From the NCBI GenBank assembly GCA_007050995.1, contig VJOU01000003.1:124001-188000 (forward strand): a stretch of DNA of 64,000 nt, written 5' to 3'. Positions 35,688 through 44,263 of the stretch are shown in pieces. This DNA is from Glycocaulis profundi. Lineage in GTDB: Bacteria; Pseudomonadota; Alphaproteobacteria; Caulobacterales; Maricaulaceae. The position numbers and the translations under genes are program-made. Below the pieces are notes generated by a model that saw only the letters and a program-made list of their open reading frames with translations, was not told the DNA's origin and searched no databases. The first letter of the stretch is position 1, and every line of letters starts with the position of its first letter.

Positions 35688-36833
35688 ATGGCGATAAAGC
35701 GCATCCGCATGATCACCCGTCTGGACGAACTCGCGCCCGAACAGTGGGACCGCGTGGCCAATCCCGACGGCGCGCCCTTCGATCCGTTCCTGAGCTGGGA
35801 CTTCCTCGACGCGCTGGAGCGCTCGGGCTCGGCGGTGGAGGAGACCGGCTGGGGCCCGCGCCACCTGATCGCCGAGGACGAGGCGGGCGCGGTGACCGGC
35901 GCGCTGCCCCTCTATCTCAAAGGCCATTCCCAAGGCGAATACGTGTTCGACCACGCCTGGGCGGACGCCTTCGAGCGGGGCGGCGGACGGTATTATCCCA
36001 AGCTGGTGACCGCCATCCCCTTCACCCCCGTGACCGGGCGGCGCGTGCTGGCGGGCGAGCCGCAAATCCGCGCCGCCCTGATCGACGCCGCGCGGCACGT
36101 GGCGGACGAGTGGAACGTGTCGAGCTGGCACGTCCTCTTCCCCGAAACCGTCCAGCGCGCCGAGATGGAGGCCGCCGGCCTGCTCGCCCGCTGCGACGTG
36201 CAGTATGTGTGGGAGAACAACGGCTACGCGGCGTATGAGGACTTCCTCGCCGACCTTTCCTCGCGCAAGCGCAAGGCCCTGAAGAAGGAGCGCGCGGCGG
36301 CGCACGGCGGGCTGGAGATCGTCCGGCTGACCGGCGCGCAGATCACCGAAGAGCATTGGGACGTGTTCTTCGAGTGCTATCAGGACACCGGCGCGCGCAA
36401 ATGGGGCCACCCCTATCTGAACCGCGCCTTCTTCACCCTGATCGGCGAGCGCATGGCCGGCCGCGTGCTGATGGTCATGGCCCGGCGCGAGGGGCGATGG
36501 ATCGCCGCGGCGCTGAACTTCATCGGGTCGGACGCGCTCTATGGCCGCTACTGGGGCTGTCTGGAGGAGCGCGACAGCCTGCATTTCGAGCTGTGCTACC
36601 ATCAGGCCGTCGAGTTCGCGATCGAGCGCGGTCTGGCGCGCGTGGAGGCCGGCGCGCAGGGCCATCACAAGCTCGCCCGCGGCTACCGCCCCCGCCCCGT
36701 CTGGTCCGCCCACCACCTCTCCAGCGGAAACTTCAAAAGGGCGGTGAAGGACTATCTGGATCGCGAGCGGGAGGCGGTGACGGGGGAGATCGCGGCGATG
36801 GAGGCGGAGTCGCCGTTTCGGAAGCAGGGGTGA
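35688..36833 (+). CDS. FemAB-like GNAT superfamily protein (PF04339 type)
   Basis: Protein of 381 residues matching the 'peptidogalycan' GNAT family: N-terminal 'WDFLDALERSGSAVEETGWGPRHLIA', central 'LPLYLKGHSQGEYVFDHAWADAFERGGGRYYPKL', and C-terminal 'GARKWGHPYLNRAFF' plus 'YGRYWGCLEERDSLHFELCYHQAVEFAI' and 'EAGAQGHHKLARGY'. Members are predicted aminoacyl- or acyl-transferases; substrate not known. Cytoplasmic. Confidence 0.88.
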   Translation: MAIKRIRMITRLDELAPEQWDRVANPDGAPFDPFLSWDFLDALERSGSAVEETGWGPRHLIAEDEAGAVTGALPLYLKGHSQGEYVFDHAWADAFERGGGRYYPKLVTAIPFTPVTGRRVLAGEPQIRAALIDAARHVADEWNVSSWHVLFPETVQRAEMEAAGLLARCDVQYVWENNGYAAYEDFLADLSSRKRKALKKERAAAHGGLEIVRLTGAQITEEHWDVFFECYQDTGARKWGHPYLNRAFFTLIGERMAGRVLMVMARREGRWIAAALNFIGSDALYGRYWGCLEERDSLHFELCYHQAVEFAIERGLARVEAGAQGHHKLARGYRPRPVWSAHHLSSGNFKRAVKDYLDREREAVTGEIAAMEAESPFRKQG

Positions 36834-36904
36834 GGCCGGTCTGGATCGGCCCCCTCGCATCGGTTACGAACGGAGCGACGAGCCCCAGACCGGAGAGACA
36901 TCCC

Positions 36905-37336
36905 ATGAGCCTGACCGGCGCCTATGACGACCAGAACATCCTCGCCAAGATCATGCGCGGGGAGATTCCGTCCGCGAAGGTGTTCGAGGACGACGAGGTT
37001 CTGGCGATCATGGACGCCTTTCCTCAGGCGGAGGGCCACGTGCTGGTGATCCCCAAGACCCCGGCGCGCAATTTCCTGGAGATGGAGCCCGACGCGGCCG
37101 CCCGCGCCGTCACGCGGATTCAGGCCATCGCCCGCGCGGTGGCCGCCGCGCTGGAGCCTGACGGGGTGATCGTCACCCAGTTCAACGGATCGGCGGCGGG
37201 CCAGACCATCTTCCACGTCCATTTCCACATCATCCCGCGCTGGGAGGACCGCCCGATGGGTCGTCACTCGTCCGGCGGCATGGCGGATATGGGCGAACTG
37301 ACCGCGTTGGCCGACAGGATCGCCGCCCAGATCTGA
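36905..37336 (+). CDS. HIT family nucleotide-binding protein
   Basis: Protein of 143 residues of the Hint branch of histidine-triad hydrolases, which cleave AMP-linked compounds. The triad is 'HVHFHIIP' near residue 105. The N-terminus has 'ILAKIMRGEIPSAKVFEDDEVLAIMDAFPQAEGHVLVIPK' in the expected places. The ATG at 36905 is preceded by CCGGAGAG; the in-frame sequence upstream is a shadow over the FemAB-like gene. Confidence 0.93.
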   Translation: MSLTGAYDDQNILAKIMRGEIPSAKVFEDDEVLAIMDAFPQAEGHVLVIPKTPARNFLEMEPDAAARAVTRIQAIARAVAAALEPDGVIVTQFNGSAAGQTIFHVHFHIIPRWEDRPMGRHSSGGMADMGELTALADRIAAQI

Positions 37337-37340
37337 CGCC

Positions 37341-38549
37341 TCACCAGTTCCACATCGTCCCGTCGGCCAGACGCGCCACGGGGAGCTGCTTGGGGTCGTA
37401 GGGGTGGCGCGCGGCCAGATCTTCGTCGATGTCCACGCCGTGGCCGGGCGTCTCGCCGGGATGCATGTAGCCGTCCTTGAAGGTGTAGGCGTGGGGGAAG
37501 ACCGCGTCGGTGGCTTCGGTGTGGCGCATGTATTCCTGGATGCCGAAATTGGGCACCCACAGATCGAAGTGGAGCGCCGCGCCCATGCAGACCGGCGACA
37601 GGTCGGTGGCGCCGTGGCTGCCGGTGCGGACCTGATAGAGCGCGGCCAGCGCCGCGATCTGGCGCAGATGGGTGATGCCGCCCGCATGGACCACCGTGGC
37701 GCGGATGTAGTCGATCAGTTGCTCCTGAATCAGCGTCCGGCAGTCATGGATGGAGTTGAAGATCTCCCCCACCGCCAGCGGCGTGGTCGTGTGCTGGCGC
37801 ACCAGCCGGAAGGCCTCCTGGTTCTCCGCCGGGGTGCAGTCCTCCATCCAGAACAGGCGATGGGGCTCCAGCGCCCTGCCCAGCCGCGCCGCCTCGATGG
37901 GCGTCAGGCGGTGGTGGACGTCGTGCAGCAGCTCGATGTCCGGCCCGTGGGCCTCCCGCACGGCGTCAAACAGCTTCGGCGCGAAATCGAGATAGGCGGG
38001 CGTGGACCAGACCGTCTCATAGGGCAGCGCGCTTTCGGCCGGCTCGTAGCCGTCCTTGCCGCGCCCCACCCCGTATGAGCCCTTCACGCCGGGGATGGCG
38101 GCCTGCACCCGGATCGCCTTGTAGCCCATCTCCACATAGCGCCCGACCTCGGCCACCGCGCTGTCGATGTCGGCGCCGTTGGCGTGGCCGTAGACCATCA
38201 CGCCTTCCCGGCTCGCCCCGCCCAGAAGCTGGTAGAGCGGCAGGCCCGCCGCCTTGGCCTTGAGGTCCCACAGGGCGGTGTCCACCGCGGCGATGGCGGT
38301 CATGGTCACCGGGCCGCGCCGCCAGTAGGCGCCCCTGTAGAGGAACTGCCAGATGTCCTCGATCCGGTGCGCGTCCCGCCCGATCAGGTTGGGGATGACG
38401 TGGTGCTCGAGATAGGCCGCCACGGCCAGCTCGCGCCCGTTCAGCGTCGCGTCGCCGATGCCGTATGTCCCCTGATCGGTCTCGATCTTCAGGGTCACGA
38501 AATTGCGGCCTGGACAGGTGATGATGACGCGCGCGCCTGTGATCTTCAT
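37341..38549 (-). CDS. manD: D-mannonate dehydratase, enolase superfamily
   Basis: Protein of 402 residues of the mandelate-racemase group of enolases, ManD/RspA type, turning D-mannonate into 2-keto-3-deoxygluconate. Conserved blocks: '[35 protein letters not shown]', '[22 protein letters not shown]', the metal ligands in 'LLHDVHHRL', 'FWMEDCTP' and 'AVGEIFNS', and the catalytic His in '[12 protein letters not shown]'. The ending 'MWNW' is typical. This step belongs to D-glucuronate breakdown, fitting glucuronoxylan use by the neighbouring locus. GGGAGG about 12 bases upstream plus the family start favour 38549. Convergent with the HIT gene. Confidence 0.92.
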   Translation of the reverse strand: MKITGARVIITCPGRNFVTLKIETDQGTYGIGDATLNGRELAVAAYLEHHVIPNLIGRDAHRIEDIWQFLYRGAYWRRGPVTMTAIAAVDTALWDLKAKAAGLPLYQLLGGASREGVMVYGHANGADIDSAVAEVGRYVEMGYKAIRVQAAIPGVKGSYGVGRGKDGYEPAESALPYETVWSTPAYLDFAPKLFDAVREAHGPDIELLHDVHHRLTPIEAARLGRALEPHRLFWMEDCTPAENQEAFRLVRQHTTTPLAVGEIFNSIHDCRTLIQEQLIDYIRATVVHAGGITHLRQIAALAALYQVRTGSHGATDLSPVCMGAALHFDLWVPNFGIQEYMRHTEATDAVFPHAYTFKDGYMHPGETPGHGVDIDEDLAARHPYDPKQLPVARLADGTMWNW

Positions 38550-38608
38550 GGTCCCGTTTCCTCCCGCGCCGGTCGAGGGCGCCATGCTTGTATTTTCCCG
38601 GCCCGCGC

Positions 38609-38636
38609 TTGCGCCCGTGCGTCCCGCCCCTACAAT
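38609..38636 (+). promoter_or_regulatory. Candidate promoter of the GH9 gene
   Basis: TTGCGC (38609-38614), a 16-base spacer, and TACAAT (38631-38636), a good -10 match. The expected start of transcription near 38643 falls inside the CAATTG palindrome, giving a leader of about 45 bases. Confidence 0.4.
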
Positions 38637-38649
38637 TGCCGGACAATTG
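38633..38649. promoter_or_regulatory. Palindromic operator candidate CAATTG-N5-CAATTG
   Basis: Two CAATTG hexamers with a 5-base spacer overlap the candidate -10 box in the divergent manD/GH9 gap. The ATTG...CAAT dyad is like GntR-family (uronate regulator) sites, so a uronate-responsive repressor is possible. The protein is not known. Confidence 0.4.
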
Positions 38650-38689
38650 ATACGCCGTCTTCAGGTGGCGACGCAAAGGGGAGAGACGT

Positions 38690-40519
38690 ATGAAACGGAT
38701 GTTTGCGGCCAGCCTGCCGGTGATGATGTTAGCGCTATCATCGCCCGTCAAGGCGGAGGAGGACGCGCCCTCGCCCGTCCGCATGAGCCAGATCGGCTTC
38801 GAGACCGGCGGCCCCAAGCTCGCGATCATCCCCACTGAGGCCTCCACCCCCCTGCCCTTCCGCATCCTCGACGGAAACGGAGCCATCGTACTGGAGGGCG
38901 AAACCGTCGTGTTCGGCGCGGACGAGGCCTCGGGCGAGAGCGTCCACCGGGCCGATTTCTCAGACCTGTCCCAGCCGGGCGAATACCGCCTGACGTTCGA
39001 GGGCGGCGAGAGCCGGAGTTTCACCGTCTCGGACGCGCCCTGGTCGGAGATCGCGCGCGATTCCCTCAGCCTGTTTCATCAGAACCGCGCCGGCATCGCC
39101 ATCGAAGAGCGCCATGTGGAGCGCGCCGACCTCGCCCGCCCCGCCGCCCATCTCGATGAGCTGCTGACCTGCTTTTCGGGGACCGACCAGCGCGGCAATG
39201 ACTGGCCGGGCTGCGATCACGAGCTGGACGTGACCGGCGGCTGGTATGACGCGGGCGATCACGGCAAATACGTGGTCAATGGCGGCATCACGGTCTGGAC
39301 GCTGATGGACGCCTGGACACGGTTCGGCGCGGCCTATGGCGACGGCACGCTGCCCATCCCCGAAGCGGGGAACGGGGTCGGCGACCTGCTCGATGAAATC
39401 CGCTGGGGCATGGAGTTCATGCTCGCCATGCAGATTCCCGACGGCGCGCGCATGGCCGTGCCCGTGGGCGCGGACCAGACGCCGGACGCCCCGGACTTCA
39501 CCGAGATCGACGCGGGCGGTCTGGCCCACCACAAGACCCACAACGAGGTGTGGACGCCCCTGCCGCTGGCCCCGCACGAGGACGACGTGCCGCGCTTCCT
39601 CTACCCGCCCTCGACCGCGGCCACCCTCAATCTGGCCGCCTCCGCGGCCATGTGCGCGCGGGTTTGGGCCGGGATCGATCCTGACTTCGCCGACCGCTGC
39701 CTGAGCGCCGCCGAGCGCGCCTGGGACGCCGCAGAACGCCACCCCGACATCTACGCCATCGGCGATTTCAATGGCGGCGGGGGGTATGGCGACAGCGATC
39801 TGAGCGACGAGGCCTATTGGGCCGCAACCGAGCTTTTCGCGGCCACAGGCGAGGATCGCTACGACGCGGCCATGCGCGCCTCGCCTCACTTCCTCGGCGC
39901 GCCGGGCGCGGAGCCCGACACCGGCTCCATCGCCTGGCCCAGCGTGGGCGCGCTGGGCACGATCACGCTGGCGACCGCCGAGACCCGATTACCCGAAGCC
40001 GAGCGCGAGCAGGCCCGCGCCGCGCTCCTCGCGGCCGCGGACGGCTACATGGACGTCCGCGAGGCGGAGGGCTACGCCTTCCCGCTCGATCCGGGCGGCT
40101 ATGTCTGGGGCTCGAACGGGGATCTGATGAACCGGGCCATGGTGCTGGCGCTCGCCAGCGACCTGACGGGGCAGGCGCGCTACCGCACCGGCGTGATCGA
40201 CGCGATGGACTATGTCATGGGCCGCAACGCGCTGGACCAGTCCTACGTCACCGGATACGGCGCGCGGCCGATGCTCAACCCCCATCACCGCCACTGGGCC
40301 CATGCCTCCGACCCGGCCTACCCCCGGCCCCCGGCGGGCGTGATTTCGGGCGGGCCGAACAATGCGAACATGAGCGATCCCGTCGCGATGGAGATGGAGG
40401 GCTCGTGCGCGCTGCAGGCCTGCTGGGCCGACCACATCGATTCCTACGCCATGAACGAGGTGGCGGTGAACTGGAACGCGCCCTTCTTCTGGGTCGCGGC
40501 CTGGCTGGATGGGGGGTGA
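38690..40519 (+). CDS. Glycoside hydrolase family 9 (endoglucanase-type)
   Basis: Secreted enzyme of 609 residues. A signal peptide (residues 1-22) is followed by an N-terminal immunoglobulin-like CelD_N domain (about 28-115) and a GH9 (alpha/alpha)6 barrel. Catalytic features: 'DAGDHGKY' with Asp187 and Asp190 (nucleophile/base), 'NPHHRHWAHA' substrate-binding segment, and the acid Glu590 in 'NEVAVNWN' near the end. It should cleave beta-1,4-glucan or related hemicellulose backbones. There is no CBM. Its first codons contain a LacI-type operator (38728-38741) that forces rare TTA, CTA and TCA codons in the signal peptide. Divergent from manD. Confidence 0.9.
   Translation: MKRMFAASLPVMMLALSSPVKAEEDAPSPVRMSQIGFETGGPKLAIIPTEASTPLPFRILDGNGAIVLEGETVVFGADEASGESVHRADFSDLSQPGEYRLTFEGGESRSFTVSDAPWSEIARDSLSLFHQNRAGIAIEERHVERADLARPAAHLDELLTCFSGTDQRGNDWPGCDHELDVTGGWYDAGDHGKYVVNGGITVWTLMDAWTRFGAAYGDGTLPIPEAGNGVGDLLDEIRWGMEFMLAMQIPDGARMAVPVGADQTPDAPDFTEIDAGGLAHHKTHNEVWTPLPLAPHEDDVPRFLYPPSTAATLNLAASAAMCARVWAGIDPDFADRCLSAAERAWDAAERHPDIYAIGDFNGGGGYGDSDLSDEAYWAATELFAATGEDRYDAAMRASPHFLGAPGAEPDTGSIAWPSVGALGTITLATAETRLPEAEREQARAALLAAADGYMDVREAEGYAFPLDPGGYVWGSNGDLMNRAMVLALASDLTGQARYRTGVIDAMDYVMGRNALDQSYVTGYGARPMLNPHHRHWAHASDPAYPRPPAGVISGGPNNANMSDPVAMEMEGSCALQACWADHIDSYAMNEVAVNWNAPFFWVAAWLDGG
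38728..38741. promoter_or_regulatory. LacI-type operator inside the GH9 coding start
   Basis: TGTTAGCGCTATCA, extended dyad GATGAT...TATCATC, lies 38 bases after the GH9 ATG. On the minus strand it reads TGATAGCGCTAACA, identical to the 14-base site upstream of GH43 (55552-55565). Its position downstream of the promoter fits a roadblock-type repressor. Confidence 0.65.
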
Positions 40520-40530
40520 CCTTCACCCCA

Positions 40531-40631
40531 CCGTCATGGCCCGGCTCGACCGGGCCACCCATCCGGTGAACGGTTCGGGGCGCATCGAACGGTTACCGGC
40601 TGGGTCCCCCGGTCAAGCCGGGGGATGACGG
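40531..40631. repeat. 100-base palindromic intergenic element
   Basis: CCGTCATGGCCCGGCTCGAC at the left is mirrored on the right by the complement of CCGTCATCCCCCGGCTTGAC, and the arms pair with few mismatches up to the centre near 40580. It fills nearly all of the gap between the convergent GH9 and GH3 genes and can fold into a long stem that would stop transcription from both sides. The form is that of a common alphaproteobacterial REP/MITE-like repeat. Confidence 0.75.
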
Positions 40632-40647
40632 TGTCGGGAGAGCCCGG

Positions 40648-43227
40648 TCACTCAGGACAGATCGCGTCGCCCTCGTTGGAGGCCAGCCGCACGGATTCAA
40701 AACTCAGCGCCACGGGGGCGTCGGCTTCGATCACGAAGGGCTCGGACACCGCGGAAATCTCCGTGCCCCGGTCGCGGAAGCAGGACAGGCGCACCTTGAT
40801 CTCGCCCCACTGGCCCTCGCCGGCTTCCAGCAGGAAGGGCGTCAGGTCCACCCGGCCCTCGCCCGCGCCCAGCATGACCTGGCCTTCGGGCGCGGCCTCG
40901 AGGCGGTAGCGCAGGGCCAGCGCCATCTCGCCGTTCGACTGACGGGTGAGATCGACCGGCTGGCCCGAGACCGCTGCACGGGCCTCGCCCGTGAACACAA
41001 GCGTGCGGGCGGATTCCTGCGCCGCGCCGTCCGCGGGACGGATTGCCACCGCGCCGCGGGGGCTCTCGCCGGAGGGCTCGCCCACGCGCACCTCGCCGCC
41101 CGCGTCGCGCAGCATCAGCGACCAGGGCGGCACGAAACGGCCTTCGGTGAAGTAGCGGTCGGGATTGGCCGCCTCGCCGTCCACACCGGACTCCTCGTCC
41201 AGCACGTCCACGGCCCCAGGCTCGGCATAGCTGAGCCCGTAGCCATAGGCGAAGAGCGGATCATACCCCTCCATGCCGTGATTGAGCGGGCCCTGAACCG
41301 CCGTGCGCGGCCAGGAGAAGGACAGGGTTCCGGTGAAGTCGTGGCGCGGCGCGCCCTCGGCGTCGCCGATCAGCACGTCCGCGATCCCGCCGCCTTCCGA
41401 ACCGGGCAGCCAGGCCGCCACGAAAGCGTCCGAGGCGTTCATCTCCGGGCTGGTGAACATGGGCCGCCCCGAGATGAAGACCGAGACGGTGGGGATGCCC
41501 GCCTCGCGGAAGGCGCGCAGCATCTCCAGCGGGCGGTCGTCGGTGAAGTCCAGATGCTCCAGATCGCCTTGGAACTCGGCATAGGGCGTCTCGCCGAACA
41601 CCACGACAGCGACGTCCGGCGCCTCGTCGAAGCTGCCGTCCGGGCTCCAGGCGGCACTGCCGCCCGCCTCGGTCACGGCCTGTTCGATGCCCGCCCAGAT
41701 GGACTGGCCGTTGGGGAAGTCGTCATTGGTGGTGCCCGTGCCCTGCCAGCTCAGGGTCCAGCCGCCCGAGGCCTGGCCGATGGAATCGGCGGCCTCGCCC
41801 GCGACCAGCACCCGCGCGTTCCCGGCAATGGGCAGCGCGCCGTCATTGTTCTTCAGCAGCACCAGCGACTGGCGCACCGCGTCGCGGGCCACCTCCCGGT
41901 GCTCGTCCGCGCCCAGAAGCTCCAGACGACCTTCCAGCGGGCGGCTGTCTTCAAACAGGCCCGCCTTGACCTTCACCCGCAGGATGCGCCGCACCGCCTC
42001 GTCCAGCCGCTCCATGGGGATCGCGCCGGACCGCGCCTGCGCCAGCGTGTTCTCGTACAGGGGCCGCCAGCTGTCGGGGGCCATGAACATGTCGATGCCC
42101 GCGTTGAAGGCCTCAGGGCAGCTTTCATTGGTGCAGCCCTCGATCTGGCCGTGGGCGTTCCAGTCCGACACCACGAAGCCCTCGAACCCCAGCGGGCCGC
42201 GCAGCACGTCGGTCAACAGGGTCTCGTTGCCGGTGATCTTGAAACCGTTCCAGCTCGAGAAGGAGGCCATCACCGTGAGAACGCCCGCGTCGATGGCGGG
42301 CGGGTAGCCGGCGTTGTGGATCTCGATCAGCTCGGCCTCGCTGATCGGCGCGTCGCCCTGGTCGATGCCGTCCGTGGTGCCGCCATCGGCCAGATAGTGC
42401 TTGGCCGAGCCGGAAATGCGGCCCTCGCCCAGCGGCTGGCCGGAGACCAGATCGCCCTGCAGCCCGCGGGTCACCGCGCCCGAATACATCGCGACGATCT
42501 CGGGATGCTCGCCATAGCCCTCATAGGTGCGGCCCCAGCGGTCGTCGCGGGGCACGGCCACCGTGGGGCCGAACGTCCAGTCCGCGCCGGTGGCGGCCAC
42601 CTCGCGGGCGGTGACCTGGGCGATGGCTTCGATCAGCTCGGGATTCCGCGCCGCGCCCAGCCCGATATTGTGCGGGAAGATGGTGGCGCCGATGACGTTG
42701 TTGTGCCCGTGGACCGCGTCGATGCCGAAGATGAGCGGGATGGCCGCGCCCTCGCGCGCCGCGGCCGCCTCGCGGAAGGCCCGCGCCAGCGCGACCCAGT
42801 CCTCTCCGCTCGCCCAGTTGCGCCCGCCCGGCGCGGAATTGCCCCCCGCCAGGATCGAGCCCAGCGGATAGCGCGCCATGTCCTCGGGCGTGAAGGCGGA
42901 GATGTCGGCCTGGATGGTCTGACCCACCTTCTCCTCCAGCGTCATCGAGGCGAGCAGCTCGTCGATGAAGGCCTCGGTCTCGGCGTCCGTGATCGCGTCG
43001 GGCGTGGCCGCCGTGGGCCAGACGTCCGGGTTGGCGCGCGCTTCGGCGGGTGTCTCCAGCCGCGCGATCTCCGCGCCGCCAGGGGCGTCGCCGGGCGCGG
43101 ACGTCTCCGCGGGCGCGGCCTCCTCGGCGGGCGGCGGGGCCTCCCGGGGCACGTCGGCGGGGTCGCAGGCGGTCAGGCCCAGCGCCAGAGCGCTGGCGGA
43201 GACGGTCAGGATGGCGATGCGGCTCAT
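40648..43227 (-). CDS. Glycoside hydrolase family 3 lipoprotein (exo-beta-glucosidase/xylosidase)
   Basis: Protein of 859 residues exported as a lipoprotein (lipobox L-T-A-C, Cys21) with an acidic Ala/Pro/Glu linker to about residue 60. The GH3 TIM barrel has 'EEKVGQTIQADISAF', 'DDRWGRTYEGYGEHPEIV' and 'SAKHYLADGGTTDGIDQGD'. The nucleophile Asp lies in 'GFVVSDWNAHGQ'. The second alpha/beta domain has 'SLVLLKNNDGALPI' and 'VVVFGETPYAE'. An extra C-terminal beta domain of about 150 residues follows, as in ExoP-type beta-glucanases. It would release single sugars from oligosaccharides at the outer membrane or in the periplasm. It follows the cupin gene by 13 bases. Confidence 0.92.
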   Translation of the reverse strand: MSRIAILTVSASALALGLTACDPADVPREAPPPAEEAAPAETSAPGDAPGGAEIARLETPAEARANPDVWPTAATPDAITDAETEAFIDELLASMTLEEKVGQTIQADISAFTPEDMARYPLGSILAGGNSAPGGRNWASGEDWVALARAFREAAAAREGAAIPLIFGIDAVHGHNNVIGATIFPHNIGLGAARNPELIEAIAQVTAREVAATGADWTFGPTVAVPRDDRWGRTYEGYGEHPEIVAMYSGAVTRGLQGDLVSGQPLGEGRISGSAKHYLADGGTTDGIDQGDAPISEAELIEIHNAGYPPAIDAGVLTVMASFSSWNGFKITGNETLLTDVLRGPLGFEGFVVSDWNAHGQIEGCTNESCPEAFNAGIDMFMAPDSWRPLYENTLAQARSGAIPMERLDEAVRRILRVKVKAGLFEDSRPLEGRLELLGADEHREVARDAVRQSLVLLKNNDGALPIAGNARVLVAGEAADSIGQASGGWTLSWQGTGTTNDDFPNGQSIWAGIEQAVTEAGGSAAWSPDGSFDEAPDVAVVVFGETPYAEFQGDLEHLDFTDDRPLEMLRAFREAGIPTVSVFISGRPMFTSPEMNASDAFVAAWLPGSEGGGIADVLIGDAEGAPRHDFTGTLSFSWPRTAVQGPLNHGMEGYDPLFAYGYGLSYAEPGAVDVLDEESGVDGEAANPDRYFTEGRFVPPWSLMLRDAGGEVRVGEPSGESPRGAVAIRPADGAAQESARTLVFTGEARAAVSGQPVDLTRQSNGEMALALRYRLEAAPEGQVMLGAGEGRVDLTPFLLEAGEGQWGEIKVRLSCFRDRGTEISAVSEPFVIEADAPVALSFESVRLASNEGDAICPE

Positions 43228-43240
43228 GGCGGGTCTCTCC

Positions 43241-44263
43241 TCAATGTCCCTGGAGCTGGCGGACCAGCGAATTGGCCAGATAAGCGCGGACGCGGTGCTG
43301 GTTCTCGTCCGTCATCGGCCCCTGTATCCCCTGCCCCTGCGCGGGCAGGTGCGCGGCGGCGGCGTCGGGTCCGTCGAAGACGAAATGTTCAAACAGGGCG
43401 CGGAACGCCTCCCGCCGCGGCGCAGGCAGGTCGCGCACGCCCAGCATGGCGTGGACCATCGCCTCGAAGGCGGTTCCCGTGCCCATGGGCGAGGGGTCCC
43501 ACCAGTAATTGACCAGCGCGTTGAACGGATCAAGCGAGCGCACGTGGTGCCACCACAGCGCGGGAATATAGATCGCGTCGCCCGGCTCCAGATCGGCGGT
43601 CAGGGCGTGGCCCAGCGCCGTCTCGAAGCGCGGATGGCGGTCGAAGTCGGGATCGTCGGGATCGGCCATGGACACCGGCTGGCCCGCGATGGTGCGGTCC
43701 AGCGGCCCGACATAGAGGTTTTTCGCCTGCTCGGGCGGGAACAGGGTGAAGCGCCGCCGCCCGGCGGCCACCACCGCGATGTTGTCGGACAGGTCGTAAT
43801 GGGTGGAGACCGTGATCGCGTTGCCCAGCCACAGGCGCGGCTCGACGCCGGACGGCACGAGGCCGAGCCCGTGGCCGGCCTGAAAGCCCGGTGCGATCTG
43901 CGGCGCGGGAACCGAACCCATGTAGAGCGCGGGCGGCTCGGCCATTTGCGCGGCGGCGGCGAGGTCGGCCACGAAGCCCGCCAGTCCGCTCTGCCGCCGC
44001 TCGAAATTGAAACCCGTCATGGACGGGTCGTAGAAGAACCGGCCTTCGATGGCGGGCGGTCCCACGAACACCTCCGCCACCGCGCCCGCGTCCAGCGCGG
44101 ACAGGGCACGCCCCGCCTCGGCGGGGCCGCGCAGGGCGGCCTGCACCAGCGGCCAGTGCGCGGCGGCGTCTTTCAGGACCGCGGGCGCGTAGCCCGGCGC
44201 GATCTCTTCGCGGAAGGTCTCCGCATCGGCCTCGCGCCAGACCCTGACCGCGCCTGAGGTCAT
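43241..44263 (-). CDS. JmjC/cupin-like domain protein
   Basis: Protein of 340 residues of the cupin_8 (JmjC-like Fe(II)/2-oxoglutarate oxygenase) family. The metal site is visible as H-x-D in 'STHYDLSDN' near residue 155 and the distal His in 'IPALWWHHV' near residue 240. 'AAGRRRFTLFPPEQAKNLYVGPLD' is the typical strand after the first metal ligands. There is no signal peptide, so it is cytoplasmic. Such genes recur with TonB receptors and tryptophan-halogenase-like genes in Caulobacterales and Xanthomonadales; the substrate is unknown, possibly protein side chains. The start overlaps the GH10 stop (ATGA), so it is translated with the xylanase. Confidence 0.85.
   Translation of the reverse strand: MTSGAVRVWREADAETFREEIAPGYAPAVLKDAAAHWPLVQAALRGPAEAGRALSALDAGAVAEVFVGPPAIEGRFFYDPSMTGFNFERRQSGLAGFVADLAAAAQMAEPPALYMGSVPAPQIAPGFQAGHGLGLVPSGVEPRLWLGNAITVSTHYDLSDNIAVVAAGRRRFTLFPPEQAKNLYVGPLDRTIAGQPVSMADPDDPDFDRHPRFETALGHALTADLEPGDAIYIPALWWHHVRSLDPFNALVNYWWDPSPMGTGTAFEAMVHAMLGVRDLPAPRREAFRALFEHFVFDGPDAAAAHLPAQGQGIQGPMTDENQHRVRAYLANSLVRQLQGH

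Noticed and set aside
41278-43512. Long open frame antisense to GH3
   Set aside because: Low-complexity shadow; the GH3 frame has all family motifs and a lipoprotein signal.
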